Source of the DNA: Klebsiella ornithinolytica NBRC 105727 = ATCC 31898
Lineage (GTDB): Bacteria; Pseudomonadota; Gammaproteobacteria; Enterobacterales; Enterobacteriaceae
Direction of reading: 5' to 3'
Assembly: GCF_001598295.1 (NCBI RefSeq)
Contig: NZ_BCYR01000006.1
Coordinates: forward strand, 1 to 64,000
Length of the DNA: 64,000 nucleotides
The notes beneath the pieces are model-generated. The model made no database searches, was not told the DNA's origin, and saw only the letters and a list, made by a program, of their open reading frames with translations. A program made the translations under genes and the position numbers. This document shows, piece after piece, positions 10,975-20,509 of this stretch; the stretch's first letter is position 1, and every line of letters begins with the position of its first letter.

Positions 10975-11319
10975 TCAGACGCTGAATGAAGACCCGCAGC
11001 CGCAGGTACTTTTCGCATTCGGGTTGGTCACGATAAAACGCGAGCCTTCCAGGCCTTCAGTGTAGTCGACGGCACCGCCGACCAGATACTGCAGGCTCAT
11101 CGGATCGACCACCAGGCCGACGCCCTGTTTTTCGATGGTCATATCGCCTTCGTTAACCTGATCGTCAAAGGTGAAGCCGTACTGAAAACCACTGCAACCA
11201 CCACCGGTGATATACACACGCAGTTTCAGGTTTGGATTGTCTTCATCTGCAATCAGGAATTTTACTTTTTTGGCTGCAGCTTCAGTAAACTCCAGCGGCA
11301 ACGCTACGTCATCACTCAT
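10975..11319 (-). CDS. erpA: ErpA, A-type iron-sulfur cluster carrier
   Basis: ErpA carries Fe-S clusters to apo-targets such as the isoprenoid enzymes IspG and IspH. The 114 residues match E. coli. The three cluster-ligating cysteines of the A-type family are present: one in [11 protein letters not shown] near residue 42 and two in STCGCGSSF close to the C terminus. It is transcribed leftward alone, downstream of clcA. Confidence 0.98.
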   Translation of the reverse strand: MSDDVALPLEFTEAAAKKVKFLIADEDNPNLKLRVYITGGGCSGFQYGFTFDDQVNEGDMTIEKQGVGLVVDPMSLQYLVGGAVDYTEGLEGSRFIVTNPNAKSTCGCGSSFSV

Positions 11320-11400
11320 TTTATGCTCCCATTGATACTTCTGACCGGTTAAAGAATAACCCGACCTTATGAGCCATTATCTAATACCCTGGTAAATCGT

Positions 11401-12819
11401 TCAAGTATTCTCCCCGGCAACCTGCTGCGCTTTTGCCGCCTGTTCTGCGGCCTGTTTCGCCAGCGTGCGCTCCAGGATCGTGGAATACAAAGGCTTACCG
11501 CCAAGGAATTGCGCCAGTAGTGTTGCGCCAAGACAGGTAATAATCATTGGCAGAATGAGCTGATAGTTATCGGTCATCTCCAGCACCAGCACAATCCCGG
11601 TCAGCGGAGCGCGGATTGACGCCGCCAGCAGGGCCCCCATTCCGGCAATCGCAAAGGTCCCGGCATCCAGATGATAGGCCGGCAGCATCGGCGTGACGGC
11701 CATCCCGAAGGCGGTTCCCAGCAAGGTTCCCAGCGCCAGCATCGGCGCAAAAATGCCGCCGGGCGCCCCGGAGGAGAAACAGAGTAACGTGGTTATCACG
11801 CGGGCGATAAAGATAAACAGCAGCAGGCCAACGGAAAAGTTGCCCGCCGCAGCAATCGGAATCAGGTTAAAACCGCCTCCTGCCGCCGCCGGTTGAATCA
11901 GCCCGAGAACGCCGCACATTCCGCCAATTAGCCCGCCGATCAGTACCCACTTTTTCGTATTGCCGCCATGAATACGCTGGAACATATCCTGGGTGCGCAG
12001 CACCAGGCTATTAAACAGCGGGCCAACGCAGCCAAAAATCATCCCCAGGATCAGGTACAGCCACAGCGTATTCACCGGCGCATCGCTCAGCTTGCCGACC
12101 TCAATAATCGCCGATTCGCCATTAAAGATACGGAACACAATGCTCGACATAATCACGCCGGTAAAGACGGCTTTAATCGAAATCAGGTTGTAGCGAAACT
12201 GCGGGCGCATCTCTTCGATAATGAATAAAATCCCCGCCAGCGGCGCGTTAAATGCCGCAGAGAGCCCCGCCGCGGCCCCGGTGGCCAGCAACGTGTGGCG
12301 CGCTTCGGGGCTGCGCATGCGGAAAATATCCAGCACCATTCGCCCGACGTTGCCGCCCAGCTGTACCGTTGGCCCTTCGCGACCGAGCACCATACCGGCG
12401 CCCAGCGTCCCCATCCCGCCGATAAATTTTACCGGCAGCACTCGCCACCAGCGAACCGGACGCAGCTCTTCCAGCGCCCCTTCGATCTCCGGTATGCCGG
12501 ATCCCCCTGCCTCCGGCGCGAAACGACGCACCAGAAAATAGCCCACCATCGCCAGCAACGCAGATAAAATAAAAGCCAGCGGCCAAATCAGGAACCCGTG
12601 ATCCGCCACCTGCACCAGGGAACCGATGCGCATGTTCTGCACCCAGCTGACGCTCTTTTCAAAGGCGACCCCCACCAGCCCGGCCAGCGTGCCGACCACC
12701 GCGGCCATCAGCAGCACCGCCAGCGGCGTTTTGTCACGTTGAACTAATCGACGTACCACATCGCCACGACGCAAGCGCACGATTTGTTTTGCTTCAAAAG
12801 TAGAGGCTTCTGTTTTCAT
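11401..12819 (-). CDS. clcA: ClcA, H+/Cl- exchange transporter
   Basis: ClcA is an inner-membrane CLC antiporter that exchanges two chloride ions for one proton and aids extreme acid resistance. The start at 12,819 (MKTEAS) gives 472 residues, against 473 in E. coli; an in-frame ATG 7 codons upstream (MTIDDKS) is an alternative. The chloride-coordinating GSGIPE has Ser107, and GREGP carries gating Glu148. The internal proton glutamate lies in FIIEEMRPQ near 203, and GAPGGIFAP is conserved. It is divergent from hemL. Confidence 0.97.
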   Translation of the reverse strand: MKTEASTFEAKQIVRLRRGDVVRRLVQRDKTPLAVLLMAAVVGTLAGLVGVAFEKSVSWVQNMRIGSLVQVADHGFLIWPLAFILSALLAMVGYFLVRRFAPEAGGSGIPEIEGALEELRPVRWWRVLPVKFIGGMGTLGAGMVLGREGPTVQLGGNVGRMVLDIFRMRSPEARHTLLATGAAAGLSAAFNAPLAGILFIIEEMRPQFRYNLISIKAVFTGVIMSSIVFRIFNGESAIIEVGKLSDAPVNTLWLYLILGMIFGCVGPLFNSLVLRTQDMFQRIHGGNTKKWVLIGGLIGGMCGVLGLIQPAAAGGGFNLIPIAAAGNFSVGLLLFIFIARVITTLLCFSSGAPGGIFAPMLALGTLLGTAFGMAVTPMLPAYHLDAGTFAIAGMGALLAASIRAPLTGIVLVLEMTDNYQLILPMIITCLGATLLAQFLGGKPLYSTILERTLAKQAAEQAAKAQQVAGENT

Positions 12820-12997
12820 ACTCTTATCGTCAATAGTCATACAAATACGAAGGGGACATTTTAGCCTTCTGAACGTCCTACGTCGCGGGAAAAATGCACC
12901 TGCTGCGCTTTGTTTCAATTGGGCAAAACTTTCATAACTATCCTGGAATAACTTAGAATAACCAGCAAAACATTTATCACGAACCAGGATCATGGCA

Positions 12998-14278
12998 ATG
13001 AGCAAATCTGAAACACTCTATAGCGCCGCACGTGAACTCATCCCCGGCGGCGTGAACTCGCCGGTCCGCGCCTTTAGCGGCGTCGGCGGTACACCGCTGT
13101 TTATCGAACGCGCCGACGGCGCCAGGCTGTACGATGTCGACGGTAAAGCGTATATCGATTATGTCGGCTCCTGGGGCCCCATGGTACTGGGCCATAACCA
13201 TCCGGCCATTCGCAATGCGGTGATTGAAGCCGCGGAGCGCGGCCTGAGCTTTGGCGCGCCGACGGAAATGGAAGTCAAAATGGCGGAGCTGGTGACCGAA
13301 CTGGTCCCAACGATGGATATGGTGCGGATGGTGAACTCCGGTACCGAAGCGACGATGAGCGCCATTCGCCTGGCCCGTGGCTTTACCGGCCGTGACAAAA
13401 TCATCAAATTTGAAGGGTGCTATCACGGCCACGCCGACTGTCTGCTGGTGAAAGCGGGCTCCGGCGCGCTGACCCTGGGCCAGCCGAACTCACCGGGCGT
13501 ACCGGCTGATTTTGCTAAACATACCCTGACCTGCACCTATAACGATCTGGCCTCCGTTCGCGCCGCGTTTGAGCAATATCCGCAAGAGATTGCCTGCATC
13601 ATCGTGGAGCCGGTAGCCGGCAACATGAACTGCATCCCGCCGCTACCGGCGTTCCTGCCGGGCCTGCGCGCGCTGTGCGACGAATTTGGCGCGCTGCTGA
13701 TTATCGATGAAGTGATGACCGGCTTCCGCGTGGCGCTGGCGGGCGCGCAGTCATACTACGACGTGGTTCCGGATCTGACCTGTCTGGGCAAGATCATCGG
13801 GGGCGGTATGCCGGTCGGCGCATTTGGCGGTCGTCGCGATGTGATGGATGCCCTGGCCCCGACCGGCCCGGTGTATCAGGCCGGAACCCTGTCTGGTAAC
13901 CCGATCGCCATGGCGGCCGGTTTTGCCTGCCTGAGCGAAGTCGCCCAGCCGGGCGTCCACGAAACGCTGACCGATTTAACCAATCAGCTCTCTCAAGGGC
14001 TGCTGGATGCCGCGCGCGAAGCGGGCATTCCGCTGGTGGTGAATAATGTGGGCGGCATGTTCGGCCTCTTCTTTACCGATGCCGAAACGGTCACCTGCTA
14101 TCAGGATGTGCTGAAGTGCGACGTTGAACGCTTTAAGCGTTTCTTCCATCTGATGCTGGAAGAAGGCGTCTATCTGGCGCCATCGGCGTTTGAGGCCGGC
14201 TTTATGTCGATTGCCCACACCCCTGATGATATCAACGATACCATCGCCGCCGCCCGTAAGGCGTTTGCGAAGCTGTAA
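12998..14278 (+). CDS. hemL: HemL, glutamate-1-semialdehyde 2,1-aminomutase
   Basis: HemL is the PLP enzyme that converts glutamate-1-semialdehyde to 5-aminolevulinate, the last step of the C5 entry to heme. The start at 12,998 ([14 protein letters not shown]) gives 426 residues as in E. coli. An ATG two codons upstream is also in frame, but the AGGA at 12,986 fits the downstream start better. The PLP lysine is in [17 protein letters not shown] near residue 265. The class III aminotransferase segments [12 protein letters not shown] and [15 protein letters not shown] are present. Confidence 0.98.
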   Translation: MSKSETLYSAARELIPGGVNSPVRAFSGVGGTPLFIERADGARLYDVDGKAYIDYVGSWGPMVLGHNHPAIRNAVIEAAERGLSFGAPTEMEVKMAELVTELVPTMDMVRMVNSGTEATMSAIRLARGFTGRDKIIKFEGCYHGHADCLLVKAGSGALTLGQPNSPGVPADFAKHTLTCTYNDLASVRAAFEQYPQEIACIIVEPVAGNMNCIPPLPAFLPGLRALCDEFGALLIIDEVMTGFRVALAGAQSYYDVVPDLTCLGKIIGGGMPVGAFGGRRDVMDALAPTGPVYQAGTLSGNPIAMAAGFACLSEVAQPGVHETLTDLTNQLSQGLLDAAREAGIPLVVNNVGGMFGLFFTDAETVTCYQDVLKCDVERFKRFFHLMLEEGVYLAPSAFEAGFMSIAHTPDDINDTIAAARKAFAKL

Positions 14279-14285
14279 TTCAAGA

Positions 14286-14308
14286 CCGGGCAGCGCAAGC
14301 TTGCCCGG
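14286..14308 (+). terminator. Probable terminator after hemL
   Basis: CCGGGCA and TTGCCCGG pair around a short loop 8 bp after the hemL stop. CTGCG and then five T residues follow. Confidence 0.65.
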
Positions 14309-14323
14309 CCTGCGTTTTTGTCG

Positions 14324-14349
14324 CCCCGGTAAGCGAAGCGCCACCGGGG
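14324..14349. repeat. REP-like palindrome between hemL and fhuB
   Basis: CCCCGGT and ACCGGGG flank AAGCGAAGCGCC. This is the GC-rich, interrupted-palindrome form of enterobacterial REP elements. It lies between two convergent genes, the usual REP location. Confidence 0.7.
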
Positions 14350-14353
14350 AAAA

Positions 14354-16336
14354 TTATCGGCTCTGTTTCCTCAGCAGATAAATAAAGTACGGCGCGCCGA
14401 TAAAGGTCGACAGCAGACCTGCGGGGATCTGATACGGGAACATCATCATTCGCCCGCACCAGTCGGCAAAGACCAGCAGCAACCCGCCGATCAACCCGGC
14501 CATCACCATCTGCGGCATCGTCCGGCGGAATCCCATCATCCGCGCAATATGCGGCGCCATCAGGCCAACAAAACTCAGCGGGCCGATAGTCAGCGTGGCG
14601 GCCGCCGTCAGGCCAGCGGCCAGCAGCAGCAGAGCGACCCGCGACGGCGTCAGCGCGATACCTACCGCGCGTGCGGCTTCACCACCCAGCGGCAGAATCG
14701 TCAGCCAGCGCCGACACAGCGGCACCAGAATCAGCAGCAGCACCATCGCCATCCCGCTCCGAACGACCATCTCCGGCGTGGCGCCGTAAGTCGAGCCGGA
14801 AATCCACGTCAGAATCTGCGCCATGCGCGGATCGCCGCTGGCCTGCAGCATCATCAACAGCATAGTGAAGGCGGTGCTGAGAGCCATCCCCGCCAGCAGC
14901 ATCCGGTGCGGCGAGAAACCGCCGCGCCCGGCAGCCACCAGGATCACCAGCAGCGTCGCCGCCGCCCCCAGGCTACCGGCCGGCAGCAGCCAGCCGAAAG
15001 CGTTGCCGGGAACGAAAAACAGCATCAGGACAATACCAAAAGCTGCGCCGGAGCTGATGCCCAGCACTTCCGGGCTGGCCATCGGGTTACCGGTCAGGCG
15101 CTGGATAATACACCCCGCGACCGCCAGCATCACCCCGGCGAACAGCGCGGCGAACACCCGCGGCCAGCGCCACGGCATCAGTTGATCCAGCAGCGTGCCG
15201 CTCGCCCAGTGCCAGCTCTGCGCATCCCGCCCAAAGGCCAGGGCGACGAGGAGCGCCAGCAGCAGGATCAGCAAACCGCCAAACGCAAATCCCCGTACGT
15301 TTTGCCGTTCCACCAGCACTTTATCGCCGGCATTCATCACCGGCGCACTGATGCTGCGCAAGCGCGGCAGCAGCCACAGCAGCAGCGGCGCGCCGATCAG
15401 CGCCGTCACGGAACCGGTGGACACTTCCCGCCATACCCGGGTCAGCCACAGAATGATCTGGTCTGACAGCCAGAGAATCAGCGCGCCAATCACCGCCGCC
15501 AGCAGCAGACGCGACAGCAGACGACGCGCGCCGAGCATTTTCGCCAGCAGCGGCGAAAACAGGCCGATAAAACCGATAATCCCCACCGCATTCACCAGCA
15601 ACGCGCTGATAACGATCGCCAGCGTCAGCGTGGCCAGACGCGCCAGAGAGAGCGCCAGTCCGAGATTACGCGCCACGCCATCATCCAGCCCCATCAGCGT
15701 GAGGGGACGCAGCAGCAGCAACGTTAACATGAGGCCGCCGAGCAGCTGCGGCCACAGCCGTTGCACCACGCTCCAGTCGGTTTGCGTCAGCGTACCGGTG
15801 CTCCACAGGAACATACTTTGCAGCTGATCGTGATGGAAAATAACCATCAGCTGGTTCAGCGCCCCGCAGTACAGACTGACCACCAGACCGGCAAGAATCA
15901 GGGTTACCGGCGACAGCCGTTTTCCCCACGAGACGCCGAAAACCAGCGCCCCGACAAGACAGGCCCCCGCCAGTGCGGCGAATTGCGACGCCAGTACGCC
16001 GGGAATCGCCCACAGCGTCGTCACCGTCATCCCCAGCTGAGCGCCGGTCGCGACCCCGAGGGTGGTCGGTTCCGCCAGCGGGTTGCGCAGCACCTGCTGG
16101 AACAGCACGCCCACCAGTCCGAGCCCCGCGCCAACCAGCAGCGACACCGCCAGTCTCGGCAGCAGGCTGTAGTGGAACAACATCTGAGCGATATTGTCGA
16201 TATCCGGCTGCCACAGCGCCTGGCGCCACTCGTGCTGCGGCAACGCCGCCTGGAGATTCAAGAAGCTGAGCGCAAATGCGGTCATCGCCAGCACCGTCAG
16301 CAGCAGTGCCGCCAGAGGAGACAGTCGCGATCTCAT
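14354..16336 (-). CDS. fhuB: FhuB, ferric hydroxamate ABC transporter permease
   Basis: FhuB is the inner-membrane permease that moves ferrichrome and other hydroxamate siderophores from FhuD into the cytoplasm with FhuC. At 660 residues it is a fused tandem of two BtuC/FecCD-type halves. Each half carries a GxxxGxxFQ-like segment (GLVGVLFQQVLRNPLAEP near 75, CIIQRLTGNPMASPEVLG near 410) and a late GLMAPH or GLFSPL motif. The gene starts inside the end of fhuD (4-bp overlap), so the fhuACDB order and coupling match E. coli. Confidence 0.97.
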   Translation of the reverse strand: MRSRLSPLAALLLTVLAMTAFALSFLNLQAALPQHEWRQALWQPDIDNIAQMLFHYSLLPRLAVSLLVGAGLGLVGVLFQQVLRNPLAEPTTLGVATGAQLGMTVTTLWAIPGVLASQFAALAGACLVGALVFGVSWGKRLSPVTLILAGLVVSLYCGALNQLMVIFHHDQLQSMFLWSTGTLTQTDWSVVQRLWPQLLGGLMLTLLLLRPLTLMGLDDGVARNLGLALSLARLATLTLAIVISALLVNAVGIIGFIGLFSPLLAKMLGARRLLSRLLLAAVIGALILWLSDQIILWLTRVWREVSTGSVTALIGAPLLLWLLPRLRSISAPVMNAGDKVLVERQNVRGFAFGGLLILLLALLVALAFGRDAQSWHWASGTLLDQLMPWRWPRVFAALFAGVMLAVAGCIIQRLTGNPMASPEVLGISSGAAFGIVLMLFFVPGNAFGWLLPAGSLGAAATLLVILVAAGRGGFSPHRMLLAGMALSTAFTMLLMMLQASGDPRMAQILTWISGSTYGATPEMVVRSGMAMVLLLILVPLCRRWLTILPLGGEAARAVGIALTPSRVALLLLAAGLTAAATLTIGPLSFVGLMAPHIARMMGFRRTMPQMVMAGLIGGLLLVFADWCGRMMMFPYQIPAGLLSTFIGAPYFIYLLRKQSR

Positions 16337-17226
16337 GCCTCACCTCCCTGGACATCCGCCAGCACGCGGGCAAAATGCATTGCCGACAGCGTCGCACCGT
16401 AGAACCAGACAGCCGGCACGCGCTGGAAGCGCCCTTCGCGGACAAACGGCATCGCCTGCCAGAGCGGCGTACTCATCAGTTGGCTCATTTCGGCACGATT
16501 ACCGTGGTCGAAGCAGATAACATCGGTCTCTTTGTAGGCGGCCAGTCGATCGATTCCCACGCTGACGCTGCCCCAGAAGGCGGTTTCACCGCGCCAGGCA
16601 TTTTTAATCCCCAGGCGATCGAGCACCTCCTGAAACAGACAATTATTGCCGAAAACCAGGACATGGCGGGGATCGAGCAAGGTGATCATCAGCAGCGGAT
16701 GATCGCCACGGCGGGCGAAACGCGGGCGCAGATTCTCCATCAGCGCGTCAAATTCCGCCAGATGGCGCTTCGCCGCCTGCTGCCGGCCAATCAGCTCGGC
16801 CATCTCGTTGAGAGATTGCTGCGCCATCTGCAGCGGTCGTTTACCGTCGCTGAAGGTGAATCCCCGTCCCGGGGCAATGCGCGCCAGCTTCTCTGGCGAC
16901 GGCCCATATCCGGCCGACCAGACGATAAACGACGGTTTCATCTGCGTCAGCAGCTCAAGATTCGGCTCCGTACGCAGCCCGACATCAATCACCGAGGAAG
17001 GCAGCGCCGGTTCATTCACCCACAGGTTATAGTTCGGGATATCGGCCACGCCGTAGGGCGTCACGCCAAGCGCCAGCAGGAGTTCTGCCGGCAGCCACTC
17101 CAGCGCCACAATACGCTGCGGATCGAAGCTTGCGGCCTGGGCGCCGCGCATCTGCCACAGCAGGGGCGACAGGGCCATCGCCGCCAGCAGACGGCGACGG
17201 GTAATGAAAGGGGTCTTTTCCATCAA
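16333..17226 (-). CDS. fhuD: FhuD, periplasmic ferric hydroxamate-binding protein
   Basis: FhuD binds ferric hydroxamates in the periplasm and passes them to FhuB. The 297-residue precursor begins with a twin-arginine-type signal (ITRRRLLAAMALSPLLWQ, ending AQA), as in E. coli. The mature part shows the class III fold with RIVALEWLPAELLLALGV and WSAGYGPSPEKLARIAPGRG. It overlaps fhuC by 4 bp and fhuB by 4 bp. Confidence 0.97.
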   Translation of the reverse strand: MMEKTPFITRRRLLAAMALSPLLWQMRGAQAASFDPQRIVALEWLPAELLLALGVTPYGVADIPNYNLWVNEPALPSSVIDVGLRTEPNLELLTQMKPSFIVWSAGYGPSPEKLARIAPGRGFTFSDGKRPLQMAQQSLNEMAELIGRQQAAKRHLAEFDALMENLRPRFARRGDHPLLMITLLDPRHVLVFGNNCLFQEVLDRLGIKNAWRGETAFWGSVSVGIDRLAAYKETDVICFDHGNRAEMSQLMSTPLWQAMPFVREGRFQRVPAVWFYGATLSAMHFARVLADVQGGEA

Positions 17227-18020
17227 TAGACAAAGCTTACCGGCGCGCTACCCGCCGGATGCGGCAGAATACCCATCGGAATACCGTAAATTTGCTCCAG
17301 CGTTTCGCTGCGCATCAGCTGCGCGGGCGTGCCCTGAGCAATCATCTCCCCACCACGTAACGCGACCAGATAATCACAGTAACGGGCAGCCATGTTGATA
17401 TCGTGCAGAACGGCGATCACCGTTAACCCGCGCTGTTGACTCAAACGATGCACCAGCGCCAGGACATCCACCTGATGGGCAATATCCAGCGCCGAGGTAG
17501 GTTCATCCAGCAATAAACAGCGGCTGTCCTGCGCCACCAGCATGGCAATCCACGCCCGCTGGCGCTCACCGCCTGACAGGCTGTCAACCAGCCGGTGCGC
17601 CAGCGGCTTAAGGCCGACCAACGCAATCGCCTCTTCAACTTTTTCCCGGTCGGCGGCACCGAAACGCCCCAGCGCGCCGTGCCACGGATAGCGGCCGATG
17701 GCCACCAGCTCGCGCACGGTCATCCCTTCCGCCGGCGGCAGCTGCTGCGGCAGATAGGCCACTTTACGGGCAAAGGCCTTGCTGCTCCAGCTGTCCAGAG
17801 GCTGCCCGTCCAGCAGCACATCGCCTTCCGACGGCGGCTGATGACGGCCGAGCATTTTCAGCAGTGTGGATTTGCCGGAGCCATTATGGCCAATCAGCCC
17901 CGTCACTTTTCCCGCCGGGAAAGTTAAGGAGAGAGGATGCAGCAGCGTACGGCCAGGTACGCGAAAGGTAACGCGATTCAACGAAAACGTGGTATCAGAG
18001 TGCGGAGAGTTTTCCTGCAT
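17223..18020 (-). CDS. fhuC: FhuC, ferric hydroxamate ABC transporter ATPase
   Basis: FhuC powers hydroxamate siderophore import through FhuB. The start at 18,020 (MQENSPHSDTTFSL) gives 265 residues, the E. coli length. The same frame extends 45 codons further upstream, into the end of fhuA, without recognisable homology. Walker A is GHNGSGKST, the signature is LSGGERQRA, and Walker B is CLLLDEPTSALD followed by the switch histidine in AVLHDINMAARYC. It lies 46 bp after fhuA and overlaps fhuD by 4 bp. Confidence 0.97.
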   Translation of the reverse strand: MQENSPHSDTTFSLNRVTFRVPGRTLLHPLSLTFPAGKVTGLIGHNGSGKSTLLKMLGRHQPPSEGDVLLDGQPLDSWSSKAFARKVAYLPQQLPPAEGMTVRELVAIGRYPWHGALGRFGAADREKVEEAIALVGLKPLAHRLVDSLSGGERQRAWIAMLVAQDSRCLLLDEPTSALDIAHQVDVLALVHRLSQQRGLTVIAVLHDINMAARYCDYLVALRGGEMIAQGTPAQLMRSETLEQIYGIPMGILPHPAGSAPVSFVY

Positions 18021-18066
18021 AGCGGCGACCTGGTGAACGGCGCGGCGAACCGCGCCCGGTAAGTGA

Positions 18067-20280
18067 TTAGAAGCGGAAGGTTCCGGTCGCAATAACCTGA
18101 CGTCCTGCGCCCCAGTAGCACGCGTATTCGCTGTAGCAGCTGGATACGTACTCACGATCGAACAGGTTGTTCACGTTGATCCCCACAGACGATCCTGGCA
18201 GACCAAAACGCGCCAGATCGTATTTCACCGTGGCATCCATCAATGCATAGCCGGCCACGTTGAAGGAGTCGTTTTTCTTCCCGGTGTCGGTATCATTTTT
18301 GTAGTAGCTCACCGTCGAGCCGATATAACGCGCCCCGGCCCCGACCGTCAGACCGCTCAGCGCGCTCTCGTGGAAGGTATAATCCGCCCACAGCGACGCC
18401 ATGTTGCGCGGAACTTCCGCCGGACGTTTGCCTTTGAATACGGTGTCTTCGGTGTACTCCGCATCGGTATAGCTATAGGCCGCCGTCAGGTTGATATTGG
18501 CATTGACCGCTGCTTTTGCTTCCAGCTCAAAGCCGCGTGAGCGAATTTCACCTGTTTGAATGCTATAAATTCCGTACGGATCGTTGGGATCCGCGGTCAG
18601 GTTTTTGTCTTTGGTCAGCTGATAGACTGCCGCGGTCACCACCACCGGCATATCTTTCGGGACGTATTTCACGCCCGCTTCATACTGCTCGCCGCGAGAA
18701 GGATCGAACGGCTTGCCTTCGCGGGAAGAGCCGGAAACCGGTTCGAAGGACTGGCTATAGCTGAAGTACGGAGAGATGCCGTTATCGAACAGATAGTTAA
18801 TACCACCACGCCAGGTAAACTGCTGATCGTGGTTTTCCGCGAGATCGTTAGAAGAGCGCGTCAGGGTCGAAGCCATGGCGTAATCATAGCGGCCGCCCAG
18901 CGTCATTACCCATTTGTCCCACTCCATCTGGTCCTGAGCATACAGGCCGGTCTGCTCCATGCGGTTCAGCACCGCGTAGGGGAAGTTCACGTTGACGTTC
19001 GCATTACCGTATTGCGGATTGTTCATGCTGATTGAATCGGCAGAACCGTATTCCGCATTCACATCGTTACGCATGCGCGAATAATCAACGCCGGTCAGCA
19101 ACGTATGGTTAACCGCGCCGGTGGCAAAATCAGACTGCAGCTGCGTATCAACGGTGAACGTATTGAGATGTTCATCAGAACGCACATAGGCGCGGTTGAT
19201 TTGGCCCGGAGCCGAATAGCCGTTACCGTAAACGGAGCGATACAGCGTCTTCACGTCGGTATAGCGCAGGTTCTGACGCACCGTGAAGGTGTCATCGAAC
19301 TGATGCGAGAAGCTGTAGCCGACCATCTGCTGACGGCGGGACATCTTGTTATCCGGCTCGCCTTCGTTGTAATCAGTCGGCAGCTTATGGGCATTGCCGT
19401 TGGCATCGTAATACGGCACCACGGTCCCTTCGCGAGGCAGCCAGCCGTAGTAACCGGCATACGGATCGTTCTGGAAGTTGCTCAGGAAAGTGAAGTCGGT
19501 TTTATCATCCGGACGCCAGCTGAAGGAGGGCGCGACCGCGTAGCGAGTCGATTTCGCCATCTGCTGCTGCGCATCCTGACTGCGGCCTAAACCGGTCAGT
19601 CGATACGACCATACGCCGTTATCATCGATGGCATCACTGAAGTCAAAACCGGTCTGCCACAGATTATCGGTACCCATTTTGAACTGAATTTCTTTCAGCG
19701 GTTCGGTCGTCGGACGCTTGCTCACCATACTGACGATGCCGCCAGGGTTGCTGTTGCCGTACAGCACCGATGTTGGCCCACGCATCACTTCCACACGTTC
19801 AAGGAAGTAAGGGTCCATCGACACTTCTGAATAGTTATTCCCCTGCAGCTTCATGCCGTCCAGATACTGGTTGGTATTGACCGTTGTGGAGGTCGTGAAG
19901 CCGCGAATGGTCACCACATCATAGGTGGTAGAGCTGCCGCGGGTGGAGAAGACGCTCGGCGTATAGGACAGCGCCTCTTTCACCGTCGTCGGCTGCTTCA
20001 TGTCCATCTCGGCACGGGTGACGACGGAGACAGACTGCGGTGTTTTTTCAATCGGGGTATCGGTTTTGGTCGCAGTTGCCGAATGTTTCGCCGCGATCGT
20101 GGGCGACGGGCCCCAGGCACTCTCTTGCGCGGCAGGTGCCGCGATAACGGTGATGGTTTCTTCTTGTTTCGGTTCAACTGCTGCCTGCGCATAGACAGAC
20201 ATGCCGCTAACCGCCGTGGCTACTACGACTGCGATTTTACGCAGCGAGTGATTTGGCTGAGCAGTTTTTGGACGCGCCAT
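18067..20280 (-). CDS. fhuA: FhuA, TonB-dependent ferrichrome receptor
   Basis: FhuA is the outer-membrane beta-barrel receptor for ferrichrome; in E. coli it also admits phages T1, T5 and phi80 and colicin M. The 737-residue precursor has a signal peptide ending QAA. A TonB box (EETITVIAAP) follows near residue 40, then a plug domain (TPQSVSVVTRAEMD, RGSSTTYDVVTIRGF, GNSNPGGIVSMVSKRP) and a 22-strand barrel ending in Phe. It heads fhuACDB and is preceded by a Fur-type operator. Compared with E. coli (747) it is slightly short, presumably in surface loops. Confidence 0.96.
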   Translation of the reverse strand: MARPKTAQPNHSLRKIAVVVATAVSGMSVYAQAAVEPKQEETITVIAAPAAQESAWGPSPTIAAKHSATATKTDTPIEKTPQSVSVVTRAEMDMKQPTTVKEALSYTPSVFSTRGSSTTYDVVTIRGFTTSTTVNTNQYLDGMKLQGNNYSEVSMDPYFLERVEVMRGPTSVLYGNSNPGGIVSMVSKRPTTEPLKEIQFKMGTDNLWQTGFDFSDAIDDNGVWSYRLTGLGRSQDAQQQMAKSTRYAVAPSFSWRPDDKTDFTFLSNFQNDPYAGYYGWLPREGTVVPYYDANGNAHKLPTDYNEGEPDNKMSRRQQMVGYSFSHQFDDTFTVRQNLRYTDVKTLYRSVYGNGYSAPGQINRAYVRSDEHLNTFTVDTQLQSDFATGAVNHTLLTGVDYSRMRNDVNAEYGSADSISMNNPQYGNANVNVNFPYAVLNRMEQTGLYAQDQMEWDKWVMTLGGRYDYAMASTLTRSSNDLAENHDQQFTWRGGINYLFDNGISPYFSYSQSFEPVSGSSREGKPFDPSRGEQYEAGVKYVPKDMPVVVTAAVYQLTKDKNLTADPNDPYGIYSIQTGEIRSRGFELEAKAAVNANINLTAAYSYTDAEYTEDTVFKGKRPAEVPRNMASLWADYTFHESALSGLTVGAGARYIGSTVSYYKNDTDTGKKNDSFNVAGYALMDATVKYDLARFGLPGSSVGINVNNLFDREYVSSCYSEYACYWGAGRQVIATGTFRF

Positions 20281-20300
20281 GGGTATATCTCTGATGAAAG

Positions 20301-20332
20301 TGAATGATAACGTAAACGAGAATTATTATTAT
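20301..20332 (-). promoter_or_regulatory. Fur-box-like operator upstream of fhuA
   Basis: An AT-rich stretch 21-52 bp before fhuA reads, leftward, as ATAATAATTCTCG followed by TTTACGTTATCATT. It contains the repeated NAT(A/T)AT-type hexamers of Fur sites and closely resembles the E. coli fhuA operator. Iron repression of fhuACDB is inferred. Confidence 0.75.
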
Positions 20333-20466
20333 GACCGTTGACATAATAGGCGAAACGCAGAATACAAGGCAAGTGGTATGCCCCGCGCTGAAGACTGAAG
20401 GATGAAATAATAACCAGGCAGTTATTGTGGGGTTAAGTGACTGTTAAGTAATGTGCAGAAATAAAA

Positions 20467-20498
20467 AGGCCCTCTGATACATCTGTATCAGAGGGCCT
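20467..20498 (-). terminator. Rho-independent terminator after mrcB
   Basis: The long perfect stem AGGCCCTCTGATAC / GTATCAGAGGGCCT lies 12 bp after the mrcB stop. Read leftward it is followed by UUUUU. It separates mrcB from fhuA, which is transcribed in the same direction. Confidence 0.93.
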
Positions 20499-20509
20499 GG
20501 TGACGACGA

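Noticed and set aside
14549-15466. Long plus-strand frame antisense to fhuB, rich in Gln, Arg and His
   Set aside because: Repetitive composition typical of antisense to Leu/Ala-rich membrane proteins; fhuB is full length on the other strand.
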